64,000 nucleotides of DNA from Bacteroidia bacterium. Lineage in GTDB: Bacteria; Bacteroidota; Bacteroidia; J057. The stretch lies in contig JAUIKF010000029.1 of assembly GCA_030430575.1 (NCBI GenBank), positions 37,329 through 101,328 of the forward strand, written 5' to 3'. Of the stretch, positions 35,208 to 43,614 are shown piece after piece (position 1 is the first letter of the stretch; the number at the start of each line of letters is the position of its first letter). Under the pieces are notes generated by a model. That model searched no databases. It was not told where the DNA came from and saw only the letters and a program-made list of their open reading frames with translations. Made by a program: the position numbers and the translations under genes.

Positions 35208-35343
35208 CTCTCTTAAATACAAAACTGACGGATATTCAAAAGGGGGATTCATTTCAAAAAAAATCTTCGTGAATACCGAATGATTTCAGGAAAAATGAAG
35301 GAATAAATGGATAGCAATTCAATTATCAAATATTGATGGCCTA

Positions 35344-35384
35344 TTCATATTTTCATTTTTACTTTCATTTTAATTTTGATTTAC
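35344..35384. repeat. TTCATTTT-type short-period run
   Basis: TTCATATTTTCATTTTTACT and following TTTCATTTT/TTTTGATTT units end 2 bp before the stop of the minus-strand gene at 35387. No inverted partner is evident in this spacer. Confidence 0.45.
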
Positions 35385-35386
35385 CC

Positions 35387-36595
35387 TCACTCCAAGTCCT
35401 CGATCTTCACGGTCTTGGAGTGGGTTGTCACGAGGAAGTCTTTATTGGATTGGCGGATTTTGAATAAAGCTTTGACCTGGCGTAGGATGAATGCGGGGAT
35501 CCCCCATAGTGATCGCCAAATCTCTTTGGGTGCGCCTGCAATTTTTAATACCCATAAAAAATTGATGATGAACAAAATGCCTGCGCTTCCAATCGCTATC
35601 AATAGCTTCAGGAAAGCTACATTTCCCGAAATCCCATATCCGATCAAATCTATCAACCCCAAGGAAGTCGTCGCTCCCACCAATAAAAACATCGGCAGGT
35701 AGGCGATGAACAGGCCAAAAATGAATTGGTTGTAATTGAATCGTGAGAGGCCACGCCAAACCAAACCCAATGCAGAAGGTAAATGCTGGAAGTAGCTATT
35801 GATCCAGCGCGTGCGCTGGCGCTCGATCTGGTAGCCGGAGGTCACTTTCTCGTCATAAAGGACCGCCTTTTTTGCATAAGCTATCCGCGTTTTTCTTCTG
35901 AGTAAATCTATTTGCAAAATCTTGTCTTCTGCCACGATGACCGCATGCTTCTCGGTGTCCATGAGGTCAATTTTGAGATACGATTTGAACAAATTGGCTT
36001 CGATGGCCATGCCCGATCCTGAGATCGTGGAAGAGGCTCCCATGCGCCACGGCACGTAGCGAACGCTATAGTTATAGTATAGTTCGCCTGTCGCATCGAG
36101 ACAAGCGTAGAGGGTATCCAGATTCTTGGCGGCGCGAACGCCTTGTACGGCAAGATAGCCTGCCTGGGTATACGTATTCAACTCCCCTAAGAAATTTGAG
36201 GGAGCGAGGTTGTCTGGGTCAAAAATGACGATATAATCGTGGGAATGGGTGAAATGCTGAATTGCATGCTGGATGGATCGGACCTTGGAGCCGAGCTTTT
36301 TGGGCGGGCGTAACAACGTTACCCTTTCCTCATCAAAGGAAATCCCTTCCACATCGCAGGCATCTGCGACAAGGTAGACGTGATGACGTTGGTGCTTTTG
36401 TTTCAGCAAAGAATCTACCAACGGCAGCGCGATGTCAACTTGCTGGTATGCTGTGATGATACAGGCGAAGTCAGTCTCCCCTTCAGCCGAAGGCATGATC
36501 TCTTCCTTTCTCATACCTGCCAAGACTACCGTCAGCAGTGGAAACAACAGCACCGAAATCAAGACAAGGTGAAGAAGGGTTAAAACAATAATCAC
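35387..36595 (-). CDS. Membrane glycosyltransferase family 2 (processive type)
   Basis: The 402-residue protein has an N-terminal membrane helix, a GT-A catalytic domain (FACIITAYQQVDIALPLV; YIVIFDPDNLAPSNFL with the DxD), VAEDKILQIDLLRRK, and the acceptor motif QRTRW (residues near 250-255, Q/RxxRW type). Two to three further helices follow around 290-350. This is the form of processive or lipid-linked polysaccharide synthases. It follows the BY-kinase-like gene in transcription order and belongs to the same polysaccharide block. Confidence 0.85.
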   Translation of the reverse strand: MIIVLTLLHLVLISVLLFPLLTVVLAGMRKEEIMPSAEGETDFACIITAYQQVDIALPLVDSLLKQKHQRHHVYLVADACDVEGISFDEERVTLLRPPKKLGSKVRSIQHAIQHFTHSHDYIVIFDPDNLAPSNFLGELNTYTQAGYLAVQGVRAAKNLDTLYACLDATGELYYNYSVRYVPWRMGASSTISGSGMAIEANLFKSYLKIDLMDTEKHAVIVAEDKILQIDLLRRKTRIAYAKKAVLYDEKVTSGYQIERQRTRWINSYFQHLPSALGLVWRGLSRFNYNQFIFGLFIAYLPMFLLVGATTSLGLIDLIGYGISGNVAFLKLLIAIGSAGILFIINFLWVLKIAGAPKEIWRSLWGIPAFILRQVKALFKIRQSNKDFLVTTHSKTVKIEDLE

Positions 36596-36599
36596 AGGT

Positions 36600-36709
36600 G
36601 GAAATTATTGATTACTGATTGACTGATTATTAATTGAAAGACCAAACATTAATCTTTGAATACCTTTCAACTATATCAAATCAATCAGTAATCACTCAAT
36701 AATTAATTT
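36600..36709. repeat. Inverted-repeat spacer with ATTGATT-type arms
   Basis: The left arm (TTATTGATTACTGATTGACT and on) begins 5 bp upstream of the start at 36595. The right arm (AATCAATCAGTAATCACTCA and on) touches the stop codon at 36710. The arms pair through most of their length. Confidence 0.75.
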
Positions 36710-38863
36710 TTAAAGTTCGAGGTTTTGGTTCTCTACATCGTTGAGGATGGCTCCTAGGAACTGATCATCCAGATCTTGTAGATAGGAAATCGTCTCTTTA
36801 TCTGTCTGACGTAAGATAGACTTGGCAGAGAAGACAGCAATTACTTTTTCAGAAAAATCGACTAGTTCCTTAGCGTCTGCATAGTCGTTGAGCGAAGCCC
36901 CTTCCATGAAGATATAGTCATAGTCATGGCTCAGGGTGCCGAGAACTTCCTTGAATTTTTCGTCATATAACGCCTCTGCTGGCGAGTGATCCCCTCCTTG
37001 ACACCCTATCACGTCAATGCCGTTAAATTCTGAGCGAGAAATGACCTCTCCAAGGCTCAAATCTTTGGAGATCCAGTCTTCCAGCTTCGGCGTCGCCTGA
37101 AGCATGCTGGTGAGCGTTGGGTTTTTGAAGTTGGTGTCGATCAAGAGGATCTTCTTTCCGTTGAGGCTCAAGGAATAAGCCAGTGAGATCAGCGCCAGCG
37201 TCTTACCCTCACCAGGCTTCGCACTGGTGATAAGGAAGGACTGGGCGCCAGAGTTGGCGACTTCATAGCGCAGCTTGCGCAGGAGTTGTTTGAATTTCTC
37301 CAAACTGGGGTTATTGCTCCGTTCGCTGAAAAGTGATTCCAGCTTCAGGCTTGGCGTCACCAAGTGATTCAGAGAGCCCATCAGCGGCAGGCCTGCCTGA
37401 CGGAGGAAATTGGAAGGAGACTTGATACTCAAGTCTACATATTCAAAGAGAAACAGCAATACCACACAGAGTGAAAGGCTGGCTAATCCAGAAAATGTGA
37501 TCAACAAAGGAGCCTTGGAAGGCTGAGGATCACTGGCTGGACGGCCGAGTTCATATAGTTTGAGATTGCTACCAATCTCACTCTTGATGTCTTTTGCGTC
37601 ATTGTAGCGGCTGAGGGCTTCTTGAAAGTCTTTTTCTGCTTCTTCAGACTCAGACATGGCCTTGGACAATTCTCCACTGCCAGCCACCAAGCGATTCGTT
37701 TTATAATATACTTTACCCAACTGATCAGTGATAGAATTAAGTCGCTCACGTGCATTGGCGAGTTGGAGTTCCACATCTACCTTTCGGTTAACCAACCTGT
37801 CTCGGGTATTGCTTGAATTCCCACTGCCCATATCCTCACTGATCAACTCATTACGACGCCTTTTAAGGGTTTCGATAGAATCTTTTAAGGCCTCGTTACT
37901 GCTTCCTGAAACGAGGTAACGCGTTTCCATAGATGTAATCTGCGTGCGCAGGGTAACCATTTCTGCACGGCGGCTTCTGGAAGGATCATATACTTTGTTG
38001 AAATCTTCCCCTAGCTTGTCTTTCAATTCAACAAGCTCTGCATCCAGGGCTGCTATCTTCTGTTTTTCGGCGTCTCTTTTACGCTCATATTCATACTTCT
38101 GCTGAATCAGGCTTGAACTCTCCCTACCTTCAATAGAAATTCCACTTTTCCGCTGAAGGTCATTTAAAGCTTGACTTTTCTGATCCCGGATTTCGCGCTT
38201 TTCCTCCAGAGCAGTTTTAAAAATGTCCAATTTGGCATTTGTTCCAGCCCCCCTTTGTTCTTTATAGTAACGAATAAATTCTTCTGAAAAATTGTTGACC
38301 ACAAAAGCAGAAAGACGCGGATTATCGGAGGTAAAATTCACCTCGATGAAGTCGGATTCGCCTCGTCGCTTGATTTCCAGGCGCTTGATCAGCGTCTCGT
38401 AGTCATAGCCTGCTTTTTTAAGGATTTCAAGCGGGACCTGGTCATTTTTGCTGGTAGCATAGAGGGTTTCTATCTTTTCATATTTGCTCTGATAAGCGAC
38501 ATTGGCCCTGCGCAGGTCATCCTTGGCATAATAACTCTTGATCGCTGCTAGGTCGCGAAACGGTTCAGGCGTGTTCAAGTCATGCTGAATCAGCTTATAA
38601 GAAAGCAGGCTCACGGCTTGGCGAGAGATCATCGCCTGGGTCAGGTTGTTAAAGTCATTCTGGATTTTTTCCCACTGAACCCACTCAGCATTATTGTCAA
38701 GCTTTACCTTATCGGTAATGCCTGTAGAAAGCTGAGCAGTTGACTTGTACATTTTAGGAGAACCTCTGGTGATCAAAAAAGTCGTGATCACAGCCAGTGC
38801 TGTAACCCCTAAAATGATCCAAATACGTCGAGCAAGTACTCGCAAAAAGTTAATAAGGTCCAT
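36710..38863 (-). CDS. Wzz/GumC-type chain-length protein fused to a degenerate tyrosine-kinase-like domain
   Basis: The 717-residue inner-membrane protein controls polysaccharide export or chain length. TM1 is at ~15-32, a long periplasmic coiled-coil region spans ~40-450, and TM2 lies near 465-485. The cytosolic domain has Walker A AKPGEGKT (548-555) and ILLIDTNF (572-579). At the Walker B position it reads YDYIFMEG, with Glu where BY-kinases have IIDTPP. The tail (ending DVENQNLEL) lacks the tyrosine cluster that BY-kinases autophosphorylate. So kinase activity is doubtful. It is first in the polysaccharide block. Confidence 0.85.
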   Translation of the reverse strand: MDLINFLRVLARRIWIILGVTALAVITTFLITRGSPKMYKSTAQLSTGITDKVKLDNNAEWVQWEKIQNDFNNLTQAMISRQAVSLLSYKLIQHDLNTPEPFRDLAAIKSYYAKDDLRRANVAYQSKYEKIETLYATSKNDQVPLEILKKAGYDYETLIKRLEIKRRGESDFIEVNFTSDNPRLSAFVVNNFSEEFIRYYKEQRGAGTNAKLDIFKTALEEKREIRDQKSQALNDLQRKSGISIEGRESSSLIQQKYEYERKRDAEKQKIAALDAELVELKDKLGEDFNKVYDPSRSRRAEMVTLRTQITSMETRYLVSGSSNEALKDSIETLKRRRNELISEDMGSGNSSNTRDRLVNRKVDVELQLANARERLNSITDQLGKVYYKTNRLVAGSGELSKAMSESEEAEKDFQEALSRYNDAKDIKSEIGSNLKLYELGRPASDPQPSKAPLLITFSGLASLSLCVVLLFLFEYVDLSIKSPSNFLRQAGLPLMGSLNHLVTPSLKLESLFSERSNNPSLEKFKQLLRKLRYEVANSGAQSFLITSAKPGEGKTLALISLAYSLSLNGKKILLIDTNFKNPTLTSMLQATPKLEDWISKDLSLGEVISRSEFNGIDVIGCQGGDHSPAEALYDEKFKEVLGTLSHDYDYIFMEGASLNDYADAKELVDFSEKVIAVFSAKSILRQTDKETISYLQDLDDQFLGAILNDVENQNLEL

Positions 38864-39413
38864 ACTAAGTATTAAATAGGAGTAAAGGAGTGTAGTCTGT
38901 GGTTTGTAGTTTGTGGTCTGTTGTTTACCAGTGCGTTAATTTCAGCTAGCTTAAAGATTTGAAATACAAAAAGTGATGCTATGAAAAATAACAAATAGAA
39001 TGCCATTCATCTTAGGATGGTTTAGGCAAAATTGAGACAATAAGACTAGAAAGGAAATACAAGGAGTTTGTTAGGGACTCAAATATAGAATTTTTCCCTT
39101 TAAAAAACATGAACAGGAGATGAAAAAAACTAGCTAATTTGCGAATAAAGCCTTTTTTCGCCCTTAACTTACCCCCTAAAGATTTTCGTGAAAAATACAC
39201 ATTTTACCACTTACCGTAAAATACGTAACACTTGTAGGATATTTAATACCACAAAACCCTTATCTACAATTTCTTTGGCAAGGCGTATCCCTTTCTGGCC
39301 GCTGTTTTTTATCCAGACACTTCACTATACAAATTGCTTCCTATCTGATGCCAAAAATTCATTCGAGCCTAAGCCGATTTCATAAGGAATTATAAATTGA
39401 TAAATTGGGGAAT
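38864..39413. other. Divergent spacer between the polysaccharide block and the PNP gene
   Basis: A GT-rich heptamer run lies at 38892-38926. The remaining ~490 bp is AT-rich with no convincing gene; the best frame on the minus strand (39012-39200) has no recognisable features and I treat it as chance. Confidence 0.5.
38892..38926. repeat. Heptamer run GTAGTCT/GTGGTTT
   Basis: Five units (GTAGTCT, GTGGTTT, GTAGTTT, GTGGTCT, GTTGTTT) follow in exact 7-bp register 29 bp upstream of the start at 38863. No partner arm was found. Confidence 0.65.
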
Positions 39414-40229
39414 ATGAATCATATAGATGAAGCAAGAACAATCGTTCAGGATGCAGCGCGGCATATTTCCGAGCAGACCCATGATTTCACCCCTGAAATT
39501 GGGATTATCCTGGGTTCAGGTTTGGGGCATCTTGCTGACAGTGTCAAAGACCCGTTTATCCTTCCCTATTCACAGATTCCTGGTTTTCCGGATACGACGG
39601 TCTTTGGTCATGCAGGCAGATTGGTATTAGGTGTGCTAAACGGGCGAAAGGTCATTCTCATGCAAGGTCGTTTCCATGCTTATGAGGGGCATTCTATGGC
39701 CGTTTTGAGGCGGCCCGTGGAGGTGATGGATGTACTGGGCGTAAAAAAAATGATCGTAACAGCTGCAACTGGCAGTGCAAATCTCTCACTAGAAGCAGGC
39801 GACCTGCTAGCCGTGACAGACCACCTCAATTTGAGTCATAACAGCCCCTTGCGTGGCTTACACCCTACCCAATACCAAGGCCCTATTTATTCTCCCAGGC
39901 TGACTCAGCGGGCCATAGAGGTAGCTGCTAAGATTGGCATCCCCCTCAAAAAAGGCGTCTACGGCTATGTATCTGGCCCCAATTTCGAGACGCCCGCCGA
40001 AGTGCGGATGATCCGCAAATTGGGCGGAGACGTCGTCGGCATGTCCACCGTCCCAGAAGCACTAACTGCTGTCTATCGAGGCATAGAAGTCTTGGGCATC
40101 ACCTATGTGTCTAATCTTGGCTCTGGCCTTTCCCCTACCCCTTTGACACACGATGACATCGACAAAACCATGAGCATCATCAAGCCCAAAGTTGTCAGGC
40201 TGCTTACGGAGATCGTCGGTATCCTGTAA
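39414..40229 (+). CDS. Purine nucleoside phosphorylase (PNP-I, trimeric type)
   Basis: The enzyme cleaves inosine or guanosine with phosphate in purine salvage. The 271-residue protein has IILGSGLGHLAD (phosphate-binding Ser), FGHAGRLVLG, QGRFHAYEGHSM, GPNFETPAEVRMIRKLG (Phe-Glu of the base pocket), VGMST (Met) and the Asn in YVSNLGSG. The segment usually read as TNAAGGLN is TAATGSAN here, which leaves the pocket Ala but changes its neighbours. I use the ATG at 39414; a TTG three codons upstream is the only nearby alternative. Confidence 0.9.
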   Translation: MNHIDEARTIVQDAARHISEQTHDFTPEIGIILGSGLGHLADSVKDPFILPYSQIPGFPDTTVFGHAGRLVLGVLNGRKVILMQGRFHAYEGHSMAVLRRPVEVMDVLGVKKMIVTAATGSANLSLEAGDLLAVTDHLNLSHNSPLRGLHPTQYQGPIYSPRLTQRAIEVAAKIGIPLKKGVYGYVSGPNFETPAEVRMIRKLGGDVVGMSTVPEALTAVYRGIEVLGITYVSNLGSGLSPTPLTHDDIDKTMSIIKPKVVRLLTEIVGIL

Positions 40230-40322
40230 GTGGTGGACGATTAGCAGTGGCTGATTGGCCTATTTTGACTATATTGTACTATTCCTATATAACCCATTTC
40301 TTTCATTTAACATTAATTCCTT

Positions 40323-40589
40323 ATGCTTATTTGGTTACTTATCGGACTCGCTGCTGGTGCCCTCGCCAAAATGATCACCCCTCAAAACGAAAAAGGCGGG
40401 TGGATTTCTTCCCTTGCCGTTGGACTCATCGGCTCCATGGTTGGCGGATGGCTGACGGGCATTATTGGCCTTAAAGGGCTGTTTGGTAGCACCTTGGTCG
40501 GCGAATTGCTGATGGCTACAGGAGGCGCACTGCTTGTGCTATTTATCTATCATAAGTATTTGAAGGATAAGTTAAACTTGCCACTGTAG
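40323..40589 (+). CDS. GlsB/YeaQ/YmgE-family membrane protein
   Basis: The 88-residue protein has three hydrophobic segments rich in glycine (LIGLAAGALAKMITP, AVGLIGSMVGGWLTGIIGL, LMATGGALLVLFIYH). This matches the transglycosylase-associated/GlsB stress-protein family, small inner-membrane proteins of unknown biochemical role that are often stress induced. The stop is followed at once by an ATTGATT-type inverted repeat. Confidence 0.88.
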   Translation: MLIWLLIGLAAGALAKMITPQNEKGGWISSLAVGLIGSMVGGWLTGIIGLKGLFGSTLVGELLMATGGALLVLFIYHKYLKDKLNLPL

Positions 40590-40704
40590 AAATGATTAAT
40601 TATTGAATTGACTGATTATTAATTGAAGAATAAAGCATTAGCTATTGATTATCAGTCATTTACAATAAATCAATCAATAATCTATCAATTAATAATTCTT
40701 TATA
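40590..40704. repeat. Inverted-repeat spacer with ATTGATT-type arms
   Basis: The left arm starts one base after the TAG at 40587-40589 (GATTAATTATTGAATTGACT and on). The right arm (AATCAATCAATAATCTATCA and on) ends at 40704. A smaller internal unit (CTATTGATTATCAGTC) sits between. Confidence 0.75.
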
Positions 40705-40714
40705 GGGGGTTGTC

Positions 40715-40747
40715 TTTGCACAAACCCCCAATTTCTTCTTATCTTTG
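40715..40747 (+). promoter_or_regulatory. Promoter of tRNA-Ser
   Basis: TTTG at 40715-40718, 21 bp, then TATCTTTG at 40740-40747, the exact Bacteroidota -7 box. The tRNA begins 13 bp later. A GGGGGTT/AACCCCC hairpin (about 40705-40730) overlaps it. Confidence 0.75.
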
Positions 40748-40760
40748 CCAGCCGAATTAC

Positions 40761-40848
40761 AGAGAGTTGCCGGAGCGGTCGAACGGGTTCGCCTGGAAAG
40801 CGGATGTACCTCAAAAGGGTACCGGGGGTTCGAATCCCCCACTCTCTG
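40761..40848 (+). tRNA. tRNA-Ser (GGA)
   Basis: The acceptor arm AGAGAGT pairs with ACTCTCT. The anticodon loop is CTGGAAA with anticodon GGA, a long variable arm is present as expected for a serine tRNA, and the T arm has GGTTCGAATCC. The discriminator is G and the CCA end is encoded (40849-40851). Confidence 0.95.
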
Positions 40849-40855
40849 CCAACAC

Positions 40856-40893
40856 AAATTCCCCTGCTTGCTGATGCTTGCAGGGGAATTTTG
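40856..40893 (+). terminator. Terminator after tRNA-Ser
   Basis: AAATTCCCCTGC pairs with GCAGGGGAATTTT around a ~12-base loop and starts 5 bp after the tRNA CCA. Confidence 0.8.
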
Positions 40894-41033
40894 TATTAAA
40901 AATCTCTGTATCCCAAGGATGGAGTCTTATCGTCATTCTGGAAACATACCCAAAATCTCGCTTCGCCGTGAAATTCCCCCTCCAATTGACACGCAATCAA
41001 TCAATAGCTATCTTGCTATTAGGCCTCACATAA

Positions 41034-41603
41034 ATGCACCCCCGCATGTCAGCATATCAACATCAGCTCACCGCACTGAAAAATCACGACAATTCTTTTA
41101 TCCAGCAGGTCTATCAAGACTGCTCTCCGTCGATCAAGCAATTGATCCTCAGCAATGGAGGTTCAATTAGTGACGCAAAGGAAATGTTCCAAAAGGCCTT
41201 GATAGATACCTATGAAAAAGCGTTGAAGGATACCTTCACCCTCCGCGTGCCGATTTGCAATTACCTCTATCGCGTATGCAAAAATATGTGGCTGAATGAG
41301 CTGCGGAAGAAGGGGAAACATGTGACAATTTCCGATGTTGAGGGATATAAAGATGACGGGACAGGCGATGTCATGGTTCAGCAGGAAGAGGCTGCAGCTG
41401 AGGAGAAGCGCGTGGCATTGATGATGCGCCATTTCCATCGCCTGGGAAAGCAGTGCCAACAGATTTTGAAGATGCGGTGGTTTGAAAAAAAGAGCTACCA
41501 GGTTGTTGCCGAGCATCTTGATATCAGTTATGGCTACGCCAGACGAAGGGGGTCGGAATGCATGCAGCAATGGAGACGTTTGATTGAAGAAATTATTGAT
41601 TGA
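41034..41603 (+). CDS. RNA polymerase sigma factor, ECF-like (module A)
   Basis: The 189-residue protein has a sigma region 2 (SISDAKEMFQKALIDTYEKAL, NYLYRVCKNMWLNELRKK) and a region 4 helix-turn-helix (CQQILKMRWFEKKSYQVVAEHLDISYGYARRRGSECMQQWRRL). Met5 (41046) is an alternative start. The next gene encodes a membrane TPR protein likely to control it. The same pair occurs as module B at 47111-48557. The last codons (EEIID, stop) lie inside an ATTGATT-type repeat arm. Target promoters are unknown. Confidence 0.88.
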   Translation: MHPRMSAYQHQLTALKNHDNSFIQQVYQDCSPSIKQLILSNGGSISDAKEMFQKALIDTYEKALKDTFTLRVPICNYLYRVCKNMWLNELRKKGKHVTISDVEGYKDDGTGDVMVQQEEAAAEEKRVALMMRHFHRLGKQCQQILKMRWFEKKSYQVVAEHLDISYGYARRRGSECMQQWRRLIEEIID

Positions 41604-41812
41604 TTCATTATTGATTCAGCCCTACCAATTATACTTTAAACCTGATAGAAAGTCCGTTTTGACTTTTAGTCGCTTTTTGAACCATATAAGGCATTTAAGG
41701 GCATATAAGGGCAAAAAGCGGTTTTCTTAAATGTTCTTATATGCCTTATATGGTTTTATTCACAGGACATTTCACCCAGTCTAAAGTATAATAATCACTC
41801 AATCAATAATGA
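41583..41812. repeat. Nested inverted repeats between sigma factor and TPR gene
   Basis: Outer arms of ATTGATT type (41588-41615 and 41785-41812) are followed inwards by TATACTTTAAAC / GTCTAAAGTATA, and then by repeat E copy 3 (41679-41755). The left outer arm overlaps the sigma-factor stop codon. The whole ~230-bp spacer could fold into one large compound hairpin. Confidence 0.75.
41679..41755. repeat. 80-bp palindromic repeat E, copy 3
   Basis: GAACCATATAAGGCATTTAA at the left end and GCCTTATATGGTT at the right. Same design as 1891-1966 and 24471-24550. Confidence 0.75.
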
Positions 41813-41834
41813 ATAATCCTATGACTTACCCAAC

Positions 41835-42611
41835 ATGAGCGATTTTTACCCACAAATAGAAGCCTACCTAGGAGATGAGCTATCGCCAGAGGCACGAGCG
41901 GAATTTGAAGCGCGACTTCAGACGGATGAAGCCTTGCAGGCAGAGGTAGTCTCCTATCAGGAGATGATCGATGCGCTGAGAGCAGATGCTTCTCAGAAAG
42001 AAGCTGTTGCGGCGTTTCGCCAAATGATTGAACCGTTTGGTGAACAGTATTTTGCCGAGGAGCCTTCGGCAGAGGTGAAGGAGGTCGCGTGGAAGCCGCC
42101 TCAGTATCTGTGGATGGTGGCCGCAGCGGCGGTCTTACTCCTGGCCGTTTTTGTCCTTCTTCCCAAAAATATTGCTGACCCATCGAGGTCTGTTTCTGAG
42201 ATTGCCCTGGCCGAAATGCCGCCTCATGACAAGCTGGAAATGTTCATGGGAAATGGCGACAGCACGGAACTCGCAGCTGCTAAACTATTGTTTAACGCTG
42301 AAAAATATGCCGAAGCTTATGCGCCTTTAAACACATTTCTCCAACAAAACCCTACCAATAGAAACATCAAGCTTGCCGTGGGAATTTGTCTTTTAGAGAC
42401 AGAGAAATTCGCTGAGGCACTGGCCAAATTCCAGGAATTGGAAACGGAAGGGCATCGGTTTTTTAAGCAAAAAGGGGCGTGGTATACGGCCATGACCTTG
42501 CTTATCAGCGGCCAAGAAACCGAAGGCATTCAACGCTTGGAACAAATATCGGATACCGAAGGCCTCTATCAAGCCCAAGCGAAAACCTTGCTCAAGTTGC
42601 TGAGGAAGTAA
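41835..42611 (+). CDS. Membrane TPR protein, probable anti-sigma factor of module A
   Basis: The 258-residue protein has an N-terminal cytosolic part (IEAYLGDELSPEARAEFEARLQTDEALQAEV) of the form seen in anti-sigma factors without zinc. One membrane helix follows (about 95-117), then an outside region with TPR-like helices (AAAKLLFNAEKYAEAYAPLNTFLQQNPTN, KLAVGICLLETEKFAEALAKFQELE). Its paralogue at 47111-47881 has the same design and is also just downstream of a sigma factor. The proposal is that it holds the sigma factor at the membrane; this is inferred from order and architecture. Confidence 0.7.
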   Translation: MSDFYPQIEAYLGDELSPEARAEFEARLQTDEALQAEVVSYQEMIDALRADASQKEAVAAFRQMIEPFGEQYFAEEPSAEVKEVAWKPPQYLWMVAAAAVLLLAVFVLLPKNIADPSRSVSEIALAEMPPHDKLEMFMGNGDSTELAAAKLLFNAEKYAEAYAPLNTFLQQNPTNRNIKLAVGICLLETEKFAEALAKFQELETEGHRFFKQKGAWYTAMTLLISGQETEGIQRLEQISDTEGLYQAQAKTLLKLLRK

Positions 42612-42623
42612 TATTTCCCTAGT

Positions 42624-43607
42624 CTACTTCTGCTTTTTCAATTCGATAGAAGCGGCCACTTGCGCATGATCTGACTGCCAAAGCTCTACGCGCTCGTCAC
42701 TGAGGGTCTCGTCGATGAGGTGGTCGTTGAATACCGACACAAATCCTACCCGACCGATATGGTCTGGATTCTGGGCGACCAGTTCTTGGCTGACCATGAT
42801 ATGGTCGAGGGCTTCGTAGTGGCCATTATGGATATGGGAGTAGTAAAAATCGTGGAAACTCTGTCGGGCCTGGATGTCTTTGACGTGATAAAGGAGAATG
42901 TCCCATAACTCTTTGCGGACATGCATGGGCATATTGCGGAAGGGCGGATCGCCGGAGATGATGCGGGTTGTCACGGCAAGCCCAGAATCATTGACATCTC
43001 CTAGCAGGATGACAGGGTGATCCCGTCCTTTGAGGTCCTCTAGCAAAATGTCCCGCACGGCGGTGGCTTCTGCCGCACGGCGGATCAAGCTACGCGCCTG
43101 GCCTTTGGCCTTTTCGACAGGATCAAACCGATCCACTTCCTTGTCTTCAGGAAACTGAGGTCGCTTGGACTTCAGGTGTACGACGTATACGCTGACTTCT
43201 ATATCATTAGGGAGGCGAATCAACGCCCGGATGACTGGACGAGAAAAAGATCGAATGGGAACTTCTAGCCCGTCGATGTCAAGGACTTCTTTAAAGTCCT
43301 CTATCACCTCATGAGAGATGATAGGATAGCGCGACATCAAGCCTACCACAGGGCGTTCGCCTGTGGCATTGGCGACAATCACCTCGGTGTCTTTGAAGCT
43401 GCTGTTTTTGTTGATGGCATCGCGAAGTGCTTCTTCATGGAAGACCTCCTGAAACCCCACAATGTCACATTCCATCCGCCCCAACTGACGAGCGACCCAG
43501 CTTGTCTTTTTCTCATAGACATGCTTAGAATACACCCGATTGCCATAATACTTCACCTCAGGAGAAACGAGGTTAAACAGGTTAAAACTTCCAATTTTCA
43601 CTTCCAT
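42624..43607 (-). CDS. Endonuclease/exonuclease/phosphatase (EEP) family protein
   Basis: The 327-residue protein has the EEP catalytic set: IGSFNLFNL (Asn), FQEVFHEEAL (metal-binding Glu), VYVVHLKSKRP, LLGDVNDSG (Asp/Asn) and WQSDHAQVAASI (Asp-His). EEP enzymes cut phosphodiester or phosphoester bonds in nucleic acids, lipids or inositol phosphates. No signal peptide is seen, so a cytosolic nuclease or phosphatase is possible. It converges with the TPR gene with only 12 bp between stops and has no clear functional link to its neighbours. Confidence 0.85.
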   Translation of the reverse strand: MEVKIGSFNLFNLVSPEVKYYGNRVYSKHVYEKKTSWVARQLGRMECDIVGFQEVFHEEALRDAINKNSSFKDTEVIVANATGERPVVGLMSRYPIISHEVIEDFKEVLDIDGLEVPIRSFSRPVIRALIRLPNDIEVSVYVVHLKSKRPQFPEDKEVDRFDPVEKAKGQARSLIRRAAEATAVRDILLEDLKGRDHPVILLGDVNDSGLAVTTRIISGDPPFRNMPMHVRKELWDILLYHVKDIQARQSFHDFYYSHIHNGHYEALDHIMVSQELVAQNPDHIGRVGFVSVFNDHLIDETLSDERVELWQSDHAQVAASIELKKQK

Positions 43608-43614
43608 CTGGGGG

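Noticed and set aside
39012..39200. 62-codon frame in the spacer before the PNP gene
   Set aside because: AT-rich, no ribosome site, no recognisable motif; could be chance.
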